Below are positions 35,328 to 46,700 of a DNA stretch of 64,000 bases, piece after piece (the first letter of the stretch is position 1; each line of letters starts with the position of its first letter). The DNA is from Leptodontidium sp. MPI-SDFR-AT-0119. Lineage: Eukaryota; Ascomycota; Leotiomycetes; Helotiales; Leptodontidiaceae. A model generated the notes under the pieces. That model worked only from the letters and a program-made list of their open reading frames with translations, was not told the origin of the DNA and made no database searches. The translations under genes and the position numbers were made by a program. Location: NCBI GenBank assembly GCA_020726505.1, contig JAHLEZ010000015.1:1-64000 (forward strand), in the 5' to 3' direction.

Positions 35328-36282
35328 ATGGCAGGCCTTCCTGTTGATTATTGTAAGTACAGCCTCGTCAGCCTTCTGATTGGGAACATCATACTTGGCT
35401 ATGCAAGAAAGAAATATACTGATAAGTACAGATGCGGCGCTGGGAATATCATCTTCAGCTACTCAACAGCAGATTCGAGATGCATACAAGAGGTATTATC
35501 CCTCTCTCTCCTTCTCCTGTCCCAACGAAAGTGTCTCTGAGCTTCAACTCCATCTCCAATGTCCAACTCCCCAAGCCAAAGACAGAAACTAACCTCATCC
35601 CTCCAGAGCAGCACTCAAAACACACCCCGACCGCGTAGCATCCGACTCGCCCGAACGCGCCGAACGCACCCGCAAATTCCAACTAATAAACGACGCATAC
35701 TACACACTCTCCGACGCCTCTCGCCGGTCCGACTACGACTCCGCACGTAAATACCACGGTTTTGGCTCCGGCGCCTCCACCGCCTCAACAGCCTACGATT
35801 CCGACGACGATTCCACCATCCCAGACCCGGGTGAGAACGCTAGAGCGTCCGGCGGCTTCCCCTGGAGTAGTTTCGGGTTCGGGACCAAGGCGAAAAATAA
35901 GGAGGAGGAGCAGCGGTTCGAGAACGAGCAGTTTGGAGATGTGTTTGAGGAGATGTTGAGGGAGGAGGGCATGGCCGAGAATGGGGGGACACCGACGGGG
36001 AAGTTCTGGAGTGTGGTTGGTGGATTGAGTGGGGCTGCGATGGGGTTCATTGTTGCGAATTTTGGAGGCATGGTCGCGGGTGCAGTGGCGGGGAATAGAC
36101 TTGGTGCTGTAAGAGATGCGAAGGGGAAGAGTGTTTATGCTGGTATGTTAACTTGATTTTGGGTCGTTTTGAGGATTGGAGCTAATGGTGTGGTAGTTTT
36201 CCAGGAGTTACCCCAGGATGCGAAAGGGAAGCTTTTGAGCCAACTTGCAGCGAAAGTTTTCAGTCATGCGGTTGGCATTTAG
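35328..36282 (+). CDS. J-domain protein (DnaJ type III)
   Basis: Four exons: 35328-35352, 35432-35492, 35607-36142 and 36197-36282, 235 residues. Exon 1 encodes only MAGLPVDY. The J domain covers residues about 6-70: YYAALGISSSATQQQIRDAY, the HPD motif in ALKTHPDRVASDS, and FQLINDAYYTLSDASRRSDYD. It therefore stimulates an Hsp70 partner. A Ser/Asp-rich linker and an Arg/Glu-rich segment follow. The C-terminal region carries a glycine-rich hydrophobic stretch (VVGGLSGAAMGFIVANFGGM with VAGAVAGNRLG), which could insert into a membrane. There is no Gly/Phe or zinc-finger domain, so it is a type III J protein. The client is unknown. All joins keep phase. Confidence 0.87.
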
Positions 36283-37248
36283 GAAACCTTAACGGGAGAA
36301 TCGAGTTGATGTTCCCCATGGTTTTGAACCTACTCAGATGGGAGGCAGGAAGCGAGGGACAAGGAAACGAGATACCAGATTTGGAACGGCGTTGGGTTTG
36401 AAATATCGACACCAGGGTTGGCTTTACCCGATTGAAGAGACGTGGGAATGGGAAACCCATGCAAGCAATGAACTTATTTAGGTAGATAGACGAATCATAA
36501 TCAATGATCTAATACTTCACCCGAAACTGAACAGTCTCTAACAGGATCCTTTCTCAAACCGATAGTAACACCTACTAGCGATACAAGTCAGTCCCACTAC
36601 CACCCACAGAAGAGTTTGGTTGTACCAAAATCAACGGATACACACCAAAATAAATTTGGCTTGGTCAGTTGTTTAGTCAGGGGGTCTCGCTTAGCTTGCC
36701 GAGTTCAAGGTATCAACCGGACATCATACTTTAACTCTAGCCTCCGCAGAAAAGAGAAAAGAAAAAAAAGGGGGGGAATACGAATCTGCCGCAAGCTGCC
36801 GCAGACTAGTCCTTGTGGAACACAAAAACCAAGAAATGTCATAGTGAAATTCTGGGCTATGATGCTTGTTAGTGGAGAGATTTTGGGTGGGTTGGTTACT
36901 GTGTAGGTAGGTATGAAGTGAGCGAGGTGGATGCACTAGTTAGAAGCTACACAGATTTAATATTCGGCTTTAGAATTTTTCGGAATTGTTACTTGTTACT
37001 TTACTATTGCCTACAAAGACTTTTAACGGCAAGGGATTCAAGAGCACAGGGATGCAGATTCATTTGCGTGCTGAAAATGAATCGTGCAAAAAACTTTCGA
37101 TTTTTCTTTACTTCATTCATTGCGACTGTCTAAAATCCTATCCCTCCGCCTCCCAATTGTGCCCATATGGCAGATCCTTGCAAATACTGCAGATTACTTC
37201 AGAATGTGACATGACGTTCAAGAATGCCTAGCGTTTGATGATGTTCAC
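36283..37248. other. Convergent intergenic region
   Basis: About 970 nt between convergent genes. The G/A-rich run near 36750-36780 is low complexity. No gene supported. Confidence 0.4.
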
Positions 37249-38006
37249 CTAAGCAGAGAACTCCAATCTAAGCTTATGAGCTGCGTTATCAATTGGGCAG
37301 AACTCAACCTCGAAAGAGCCCAGCTCAAGGGAGCAATGCTATGAACCGCCACATCAGCAAAGCGAGTTCCCAAAGGAAAATGCCAGGTTATTTCTAGGAG
37401 GAGCAACAGCAGGGGGCCTGCTTACTTTGACCTTGATATTATCCAAATCAAACAAAAACGAGCCCTTGCACTCCTCTCCAGCCTCACAGTGGATATCGGT
37501 ACAAGTACCAACGTCTCTCCCTGTTCCAAGAGGAATAGCCATGACACCGACGTCGTGGAAGGGGCTGACACCAGGTACACCAGGACTATCGCCGTCAACG
37601 TGGCTGAAGTTCCAGTAGATGCCTTTGACTCTTTTGGCGTTGTCGTACTCTTTCGTGTACTCGAACTGGAGGATGCCCGAGGTGAGCCCGTCGCCCTTAT
37701 GGAATTTTATGACGGCACCTCTAGCCACGCCACCGACGGGGGGCTCTACAATCTCCTCGTATCCCTCGCCACCGTGGGGGCCAATGTCGTAGACTTGAAA
37801 ATCTTCACCTCCGTGCCAGGCCTTGCTGTAGTAGAAGGGGAAACCGCAGCTGAGAGGATGGAGCAGTTAGAGAGATCGTAGACGCTGTTTTGAAGTGGCG
37901 TGTTAAGATGATGTGCTTACTTGTTCGTGAAGGTAACGGCACTGGCAATAGCTGGGGAAGCAAATCCCACGACTGTGACAATCGCAGCGGCTATTGAGTA
38001 CTTCAT
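37249..38006 (-). CDS. Secreted thaumatin-like protein (BYS1-type)
   Basis: Three exons (38006-37921, 37849-37426 and 37338-37249), 199 residues. Residues 1-22 (MKYSIAAAIVTVVGFASPAI) form a signal peptide, followed by AVTFTNNCGFPFYYS, the opening of fungal antigenic thaumatin-like/BYS1 proteins. Further family features are the Cys-rich loop GTCTDIHCEAGEECKG and the final pair in HCSLELGSFEVEFCPID, giving an even set of cysteines for disulphides. The third exon was added because the frame otherwise runs past a good GTAAGC donor into low-quality sequence; joining it restores the closing cysteines. These proteins are small, secreted and beta-rich; biological roles are poorly known. No transmembrane or GPI signal at the end. 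Confidence 0.78.
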
Positions 38007-39745
38007 CCTGAAATTAGTGACAGCGGAACGAGTGACTGCAGTGTTGGGAGGCGAAGAGGTGACGGGAGAGGGGCACCGTATGCTGTGGTTTGAAACATTT
38101 TAAGAGGAACAGAGAAGACGGAGGGCATGTTTCGACCTTATACATGTTAAGAGCTGGAGTTAATTAAGGTAGGCACATAGGCAGCACACCTGCTGTTAAG
38201 GACACTAATGGCATCCCTCTACTTATGTGGGGAAGGAACTAGCCACCCTTGCACACAGATGCCGTCTTTGGAAGGTTTGAACACTTGTCAACAGCACTCA
38301 AGTATAAGTCTAACGTCACAGACAGACTCTACCGCTCTACATTCTCTGTATAATAGTATGCTTGTTTTATATGGTATTCGATAGTTGAATTACTACATTA
38401 CTGAATGTTGAATATCTGGCCGAATTTTCCTCGATGTCGTGTTGCTGGGACGTCGGATTAAGCGAGGTCTCAAGCGAACTACGTCAACAAAGACTTTTTG
38501 TCTCCACTTCTCCCAGATTATTGGCAAAAGAGTGGAGTGTGGCACTATACTACAATATATGTATTTGTTTGGGTCGCGTACTAGAGGGTGAGTTGGACCA
38601 TGATGCGCAATCCCTCCCCCAAGAGTCTCGCTGTTAAGCCATTGCAGCTAATTGATTCAATTCAAGCACCTTTACTTTAGCTTATCGGCACGCCCAAAAT
38701 AGTTTTGCCTCCATATATGATAGAACACAGAGGTTTCGGTAGCATATCTCGAAGACTGACATGGTCACGGGTTTAGCAACCGAGGCAGAATATAGACCGT
38801 CGACTTCGTCTGAAACCCGAAAACAAGGGCAGAAAAGCGATCCGTTCGGAAAATTCCTTACTTAGACAATCTAGACCACACGAAATGTCGCGACCCAGTG
38901 AAACCAATCTGATGGGTGGGACGATTAGATAATACCGCGTTTAATTGGTTTTGGCAAATGCCTAGTCGAGGAATCTAGCTTAGGCGCCCCTCGCTTAGGC
39001 CAGCACAACGAAGGCACTAACAGCCTTATTCAGTTATCTAAATATATATGTATCCTTTAAAGTATATCCCTGAGTAAGCTGAATCATTTGTTCTTCGTTA
39101 TTTATAATTTATTTGAAGTTTGAGTCGAATTGAGTACGTTGCTGATAAGTGATGGTTTGGGCCACGATGCGTTATTTGTGGTTCAACCGGACCAGTGGCT
39201 CGCTCCGACGGGAAACCAAGAGCTCACCAAACGCTACATCTACGGAACTTTATCAAATTCCGTGCTAACGCCTTAATTTGACACTTAATTCTTCAAGCCG
39301 TAGAATCCGGTGATGTCGTTTTTTCGAATTGTGGATCTGGGTGGTCGGCTCGCTGAACGCTGGTTTCGTTCTTAATGTTCTAGACCACAGCAAGAACCTA
39401 GTCGGGCCCAGTGACAGTATATTTTGCGAGGATTGCAAGATTCGAAGTTTTTGATGGGTCTCCGATTTGAAACTCAAGAACTTTTGCTGCGATGGAGTAG
39501 CAACCTTGTACCTGAAAGATGCTTTTGAAGTATCCAAATGGAAAAGTACTACCATACTCCCAAGTTTATGTCTGAACCAGGCAATCTTTTTTAAGTGATT
39601 CAAATCTTATCGAAAATTATATTAACCCTAAGATAGAAGGGTAAAGCCTAACCCATTTCTGCATAGCTCTGACGCGAAATTCTACCTCTCCTTGACCTTT
39701 CCCTTGTTCGAATTTTCTCTTTCCCCTAGACTATACTCAGGACAC
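38007..39745. other. Intergenic, AT-rich region
   Basis: About 1.7 kb. The minus-strand frame at 39265-39603 shows no family motif and lacks splice logic. No gene supported. Confidence 0.45.
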
Positions 39746-40340
39746 ATGTTGGTTTCGCCAAATCGAAAAATCTCCCTTTAAAATACATCTCTTCATCTTT
39801 CTCATTGCAATTCTCACTCTTCTGGTGGTATGGGGAGACACCACAGTCGCCACCCCTAAACTGTACATATACCGGCTCCACCCCCCAGCTTCATCACAAG
39901 CAGTCATCACTCCTAAACCGGAAATATTTCCGCTCCACCACTCAGCTTCACCACAACCAGTCGCCACTCCTAAACAGTACATATCCCCTCTCCACCCTCA
40001 GCTCCATCACAAGCAGAATCTAATCTAACGTCTACCAGCTTCTCCATCGAGGCCATTTCTGCCATTGATCCCGCGTTCGAATTTGGCGTAATTCACGTAG
40101 AAGGGTTTAACTTTGAGCCCTGGCATATCGGATCTCACGAATGCATCTTTTACATTCCCCTCCCTGAAGATGAAGACGAAGCATCCGTGAAAGATCATAA
40201 GTGGTTTGGAATCCGAGAGTGTTAGCTATGCGATGATAGCTTTGGAAAATGATTGTATTGGGATGACAGAGATCGGGACAGAGCAGGATCCGCCATTTCG
40301 AGGCACAGTGGCCCATTTTGCTGCAGCCTCCGCAACATGA
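39746..40340 (+). pseudogene. Broken gene for a secreted protein with 19-residue repeats
   Basis: Coding-like sequence in order: a hydrophobic signal-like stretch IHLFIFLIAILTLLVVWGD, three 19-residue repeats of the form VATPKxYIxPLHxxASSQA (39844-40013), and a longer C-terminal part with IEAISAIDPAFEFG, FNFEPWHIGSHECIFYIPLP and, after another shift, SYAMIALENDCIGMTEIG. The third repeat copy is 56 rather than 57 nt, so the frame breaks exactly there: the first two copies read in one frame and the C-terminal domain in the next. The ATG at 39746 is also one base out of frame with the signal-like stretch. I do not recognise the family. It looks like the relic of a small secreted protein; assembly error in the repeat is the alternative. 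It lies just past the 3' end of the PKS gene. Confidence 0.5.
39844..40013 (+). repeat. 57-bp minisatellite, three copies
   Basis: Copies at 39844-39900 (57 nt), 39901-39957 (57 nt) and 39958-40013 (56 nt), sharing cagtc...ccactcctaaac...ctccacc...cagct. The unit length equals 19 codons, so expansion would have kept a reading frame until the one-base loss in copy 3. Confidence 0.85.
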
Positions 40341-40777
40341 CCAGGATAACGGATGACGAAGACTTTTAAAATCGACAATTTTATGTTTTTGGAGTAGCAT
40401 ATTTCAGCTTTTGTTTCTCACGACACAAATATACAACATTTCTCCAGCCCTTTGGAAGTGCGCCGCAGATGTGATCTGGATGGAGCCTGGGCGTTGCATG
40501 AGCACCAGGTTGTTTTCAAACATCCATTCCGCAACCTGTCCCCCCACTAGTGGCGAACAAATGGTATTGGAATGCTACATCTTCGAATATTCCTTAGACC
40601 ATCATTTTCTTGCAAAAATCTTCTTTTTCATGAACAAGCTGTAGTGAGTCTAGCGTCCGATTTTCAGTCATGTCTCCTTACTTGATCGTCAATATTAAAA
40701 GCAGATCCTCTTTCCTGTTGGGATATAAAGTGAGACAATGCATTATATGGTTTGTTTAAATGAACAACAACAGAAAT
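40341..40777. other. Intergenic region
   Basis: About 440 nt, mostly the 3' flank of the PKS gene. The open frame at 40411-40644 has no recognised motif. No gene supported. Confidence 0.4.
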
Positions 40778-43700
40778 TTACTTGTTATCTTGCAGCAACT
40801 TGCTCTTCCCCACAAGGTCCGAAGCGAGTTGCCTCATTGGCACGTTCGCCATCAGATCAAACACGCTAACTTCAACCGCCATCTCCTTTGCAATCCAATT
40901 CCGCACCTCAACAGCAACCAAGCTATCTACTCCATAAGCACTCAATGGTTTGCCTGCATCGACATCACTCTCCGGCATCATCATCAACTTGGCCAAGCGT
41001 TGCACTAGAGCCGCAGTAATCAGGTCGATCGCATCCGACGCGTCTGCACAACGCGTCAATTCGTCTCGCAATGATATCGAGGAGGCAGATCCGACAGCTG
41101 CACCCCCAGCACGATTTCGTAGAGCAGCAAACCGGCCGTCTTGGATCCAGTACCACGCGTCACTATACTCGTTGTAGGGCAGGCCGCACATGACTTGCGC
41201 GGGATGCGCGTTGTTCCCCTCCATAGCGATGGAGAGAAGCCCGTGCAAGTCGCTGTTGTGCATGACTTTCAAGCCCATGGCTTTGACGTGGTCGACGTAT
41301 TCATCATGCTCGGCGACGAAGCCGACGCTGAGGAGATATCCAATGTCAATGGTCATAGCAGGGAGGCCCTGCGAGCGGCGGAAGGAGGCGAAGTAATCTT
41401 GGAAAATGCTGCGATCACGAATTTGTTAGCATGGGCTCTTTATTGATTCTCCATTCGGGCCCACTGACTTTCCGCATCCATAGTTACCCTGCCCACGGTG
41501 TCCCATCACTCCTGCTAGCGAGCTGAGCATGACGAAAAAGTCCATGTCTTTTGGCAATAGCTCGTGCAAGTTCCATGTCCCGTGGACTTTAGGACCAACA
41601 GTCTTTCGAACCTGTTCAGCCGTCATCTTGTCGAAAAGCGTATCCTAATATGCTTATCAGTGTAAGTTCTGCCTGGATAAGAGCCGGTGTACATACATCT
41701 AGAACCATGGCTCCTGTCACACATCCTTTGATTGGAGGAAGACTTTTACACTGCTCCAAGGCAGTCTCCAACGCGGCCCGATTGCCAACATCACAGTCAA
41801 AAGCCAGGATCTTGACGCCGTATGTCTTGCGAAGGTCCGCAGCAAATTTTGCGTTCTCTGCACCACTGGCAGCAGACCTTGAGAGAAAGACCAACGACTC
41901 AGCTCCCTTCTCTGCCAGCCAGCGGGCAATTTCGCGGCAAATACCACCAATGCCAGCTATAATGTAAGTAGCACTAGAGCGGACGCCGACTTGCGGTGTG
42001 CGAGGAATAGCCGGAACCATGTCTGAGTCGTCCACCTTCACAATCACCTTGCCCATGTGTTTACCGGTCTGCATGTATCGGAAGGCCTTCTCCACTTCGG
42101 ACATCGTGAAAATCTGGAGAGGAGAAACTGGTCTCAGTGAACCTGCTTGTATCAGCTTGGCAACGTCACTCCAAAGAGCGATGGCCCGCGGAGTAGGGTT
42201 GTTTTCGAAGTCAAGCAGATTAACGCCAATGTAGCTCTTGTTATCGAGGAAGGGCTGCGAGGAAGGTCAGCATGAGTGCCCATAATTTGGATTCTTCCCA
42301 ACATACCTTCATATCCAGACCAGTGTTTGCAAACAGATCGGCTTTCCCAATCTCCAAGAATCGACCGAACTTGTTCAAGCAATGCCACGACACACGTAGG
42401 GCCTCTCCAGCAAGTGAGTTGAGAACAACATCCACACCACGGCCGTTTGTAGCTCGCATGACCCCCTTGGCGAAGCTAGTATCTCGGCTGCTGAAAATGT
42501 GATCTTCTGGAATCGAATACTTCTCCATGATGAGCTCTCTCTTCTCATCCGGACCAACAGTTGCGAAGATTTCGGCACCAATCTGTTTCGCGAGTATGAT
42601 GGCTGCCTGTCCAACACCACCCGCGGCAGCGTGGATCAGAATAGTCTCCCCCTTGACAAGACCACCTGCCGTGACCAACGCGTAGTACGCTGTCAAGAAT
42701 ATTAGAGGCATGGAAGCCGCCTCCTCGAAGCTCATATCCGCGGGCATAGGAATGGCTCCTTGCATTGGGAAGCGAACAAAAGTGGCGAAAGTGTCGCATG
42801 AAGCAGTCATCACACGATCGCCCACAGCGAACTGCGTTACAGCAGAACCGACGCGTGTAATAATACCGGAAGCATCGACGCCTAGTTTGTTCTCGTTGAG
42901 GTTTCCGAGAGCCACAAGCACATCTTTGAAATTCAGACCGACAGCCTTGACTTCAATCTCAATCCAATCTTCGGGCATGGGCTCGTAGTACTTCTCATCT
43001 TCTTGCCAGCGAAACGTATCGAGAAGCCCTGGTGTCTTGATTGTCAGTTTGAGAGGACGGCCGCAGCCAGTGAACGACACTAGCTCGGGCTCCCCCATAG
43101 ATTCATATCGACGCAAAGCAGCATCAACAGATGGGGTTCGTTCAACACGGGGAACAAAGATCGTTTTCCCACGCAAAGCGTACTCGCCATCAAGGCTATC
43201 TCCTCGACTGTGATCAAGAGCAAGTTTGAGAATGGATTCGGATGATTCCTTGACGTTAATCAGATCCAGCGTTTCGATATCAAGAGTCGCCAGAACAACA
43301 CCCGCATCTTCGTTCCTAATAGCTCTGGCAAGACCAACCATCAGGGATTGCATAGGATGGGAACAGTCCATGGCGGCTCCACCAGTGATCCAGAGTGTGC
43401 TGGAAGAGCCAGAAATGATTTGCCGAAGTGTGGACCAGCCTTCAGAAGTGAGATTTGCGAGAAGAGGATCTTCCCACTCAACGAGAGAGATGCAGTATTT
43501 ATCTCTGACATTCAATTCTGTTAAAGAACTCCAATCGGAGATCGATGCTTTCAGACCAGCAGAGCACAGTGATGACTGCAACACAGCAGCGAGCTTGTCC
43601 GAATTTTCCGTGCCACTGGACAGGATGGCATATTCTGTTGCTGGCTTAACTCGCGATGTGTCTGGCTTGGTAGACACAATGAGTGACACCGGCTCTTTAG

Positions 43701-46700
43701 ACTCCTCACGATCTCCACGTACGTCTAGGTCTACTCCAGAGAAATCTGCTTTCAGAAGTGCGGTGTTCCATTCTTCGGCGTCAAGAAGCGGTCCGCCTTT
43801 TCGACCATCGTCTTCACCCAACCACCAACCTATCGAAAGTTGTTAGCTTCAATCCAGAAATCATTTTCACTTCCAGGAGAACTGGGAGTTTGATTCCCGA
43901 CACTATGATCAAAGAGTTGGGGGAGAAAAACACCATACCAGGAAGTGGTCCCTATGTATAGTTAGCGATGATTCCAATATTTGAGGCAGAGCGTGGAGAA
44001 GTTCATACCATGATGAATCCACTGAAGATACGCTTGATAGTAACTTCTGACAAAATGAGTTTACCACTGGGTTTGAGCACAGCACGGCAATGTGTGAGAG
44101 TCTCCTGAATACTCTTCGTAGCATGCAGGACATTTGCACAAACGATGAGGTCAAAACTCTCGGGCTCGAAGCCCTGGTCCATTGGATTGTTTTCGATGTT
44201 GAGGGTTCCGAATTCCATGATCGAGCCATCCTTCGAGAACCGGTCTTGGGCCTTGGCAAGGAAACCTGGGGAGATATCAGTGAAAAAGTATCGACTGGCT
44301 TTCGAAGTCCCATCTTCATTCCTCAGTCGTTCAAGGACGTGGAAAGTGGTACCGCCAGTTCCAGCGCCGATTTCAAGAATACTCAGTCCAGGGTTCTTGT
44401 CTGCGATTAAGCCAACGTACTCGGCAACATTGCTGTTGAAACTCGTACCGAATGCGCCACGGTAGAAAGTGTAGAGAAGGTCTCCCTCTGTCATGACCTG
44501 GAGTGGCTCTACTTTGCGGGTGAAAATGTTGGCGAGATTCTGACCGATACGATCGACCATCTGGACCGTGATATCGCCACTCTCCGAGTGCGCAATACGT
44601 TTCCTAGCAGCCACCATCTTGCTTTCCACTTCTTCTGATGAAGTGGACAAAGGAGGGAAATCTTGAACGACATCATTCATCCACTCCACGTACTTTTGCC
44701 AGAAACCATCGACTGGAACGAAGTCCGTCCCCGCTCCTTGGAACCATTCCAGTGTTCGGTAGATATATACTAGGCATATATACTCTAGCAGATCAAGGAC
44801 ACTTTCATCATCTTTGTTTGGTATCGTTCTTCGGTAGACGAGTTCCTTGACGTGGCTCGGCTCTAGAAGATCGATAGCTTCGTGCCAGACTTGACCAAAA
44901 CACAGAGCCTTGGTCTCTACAGCGTTAGATGCATCACTCCCACCCACAGAAGCGAGGCCCAGTCCTTCCATTATGATCAGAGGCTCGTAATAATTCTCGT
45001 CAGAGACAGTAATCGAAGACATCCATGTGGTGTAACTTGTTTTCTTCGCCGTACAGAAGCCGTGAAGTTTGGATGTTGGATCAGTCGGGGTAGAAGCCGA
45101 GACAAAAACTCTGTCAAACGAGAATGGCACCACGGCTTCGGTGAGAGCTTGTTCATCGCCGCTGATACAGGGGAATAGGAGATGCAGAATGGAATCGAGA
45201 GTTGCTGGGTGAATGACAGCCGGATACTCGAAATTCTGGGGCATGACAGCCTTCGTGTCTGGGACACTGACGACGCCATAGCTCGATCCAGGGCCAGCGA
45301 ATAACTCGGTCATATTCCGGAAGGTCGGCCCATATTCCATACCAATTGTTTCAACGGTATCGTAGAGAAAGCTTCGAGCAGGTCTCTCACAAACTTTCAT
45401 TGCATGCAGGAAATCTTGCTTCTGCTTCTCTTTCTGTAGCTGTAACTCGTGTTGCATATTGGTGGACAAGGTAGATTTGTAGGTGGTGGAAATCAGACCC
45501 CTTGCCTGAACGGTCCACTCTTGAGCTTCTTCTGACCATGAGGATATACTGAACTCGTTCAAAGAAGTAGACGGCGCAGCCTTGGTACCTGTTCGGCGCG
45601 GGTGGAACTGAAGGATGACCTCGATGCCCTTCTCTGTGTCCGGGACACGGAGGGCAGTCACAATGTTGACGTCGCGCAGTTCATATCCGTGGACCACCTC
45701 GTTCGGATCAGCCAGTTGCTTGGCTGCCTCAATAGCCATTACCAGCATCCCGGCGCCAGGGTAGAGAATGGCACCTTGAACTTTATGCTCGCGAATCCAG
45801 GGGTTCTCGTTACAGCGCAGAAAGTTCCTCCATGTTGGCTCGGGAGTTCCAATAACACGGTAGCCGAGGAGATCCATCCGAGGCTTCTCGCGGAGGCGAT
45901 AGGCACGACTTAGATGCGACTCGTCCCAGAAGGTATGGGAATGATTCCAAGCATATGGCGGCAGGTCGACCAGCATCTTGACATTGGTGCTACTCTCGTT
46001 TACCAGATCCATATCGATGGGATGGGCCTTTGTCCACAGATTTCCCATGGCTTGTAAAGCTGTTTCCACGCCGTCGAAGTTCTTCCTGAGCATACTCTCA
46101 TAGGACAGATCAACGAACCTGTCTGCTCCCTTGAAGATGTCCAAGACGTAGCTCCGTAAGGCGGAATGTGGCCCGACTTCTAAGAAGATGTTTGCGAAGG
46201 CTTGGCGATCATTGGTCCCCTTCTGGCCGTTGTTGTGGTTCAGTAATGATACCATGGCGTCGGTAAAGTTAACGGGCTTGACGAGATTCTGCACCCAATA
46301 CGATGGATTCATCTCTTTGGGTGTAACGAGGGCTCCGGTGACGGATGAGAACATTGGAATCTGGCCAGTAGCGACGTGTGGAATGCCTGCAAGTGCAGCT
46401 TCGTATAGTGCCCGAACAGTTTCCATGTGGAAGGAGTGGTATGCAACGTCCATCGGCAGTCTCGTGCAAGCGATCTGATTTTCCTTGAGCATCTCTTGTA
46501 GCTCGTCTATGGCATCTTGGTCACCAGAAACTGTGCAGGACGACCAGCAGTTGAAACAGCTGACGACTGCTTTTCCGCGAGTAAGAGCATCAAGCTTGGG
46601 CTGGACTACCTCAACACTCGCGTTGACAGCCAGCATACCTCCATTCAAACCACTCTGCGCAATTGTGGTTGACACTTGACCTCTCTTCCAGGCGATCTCA

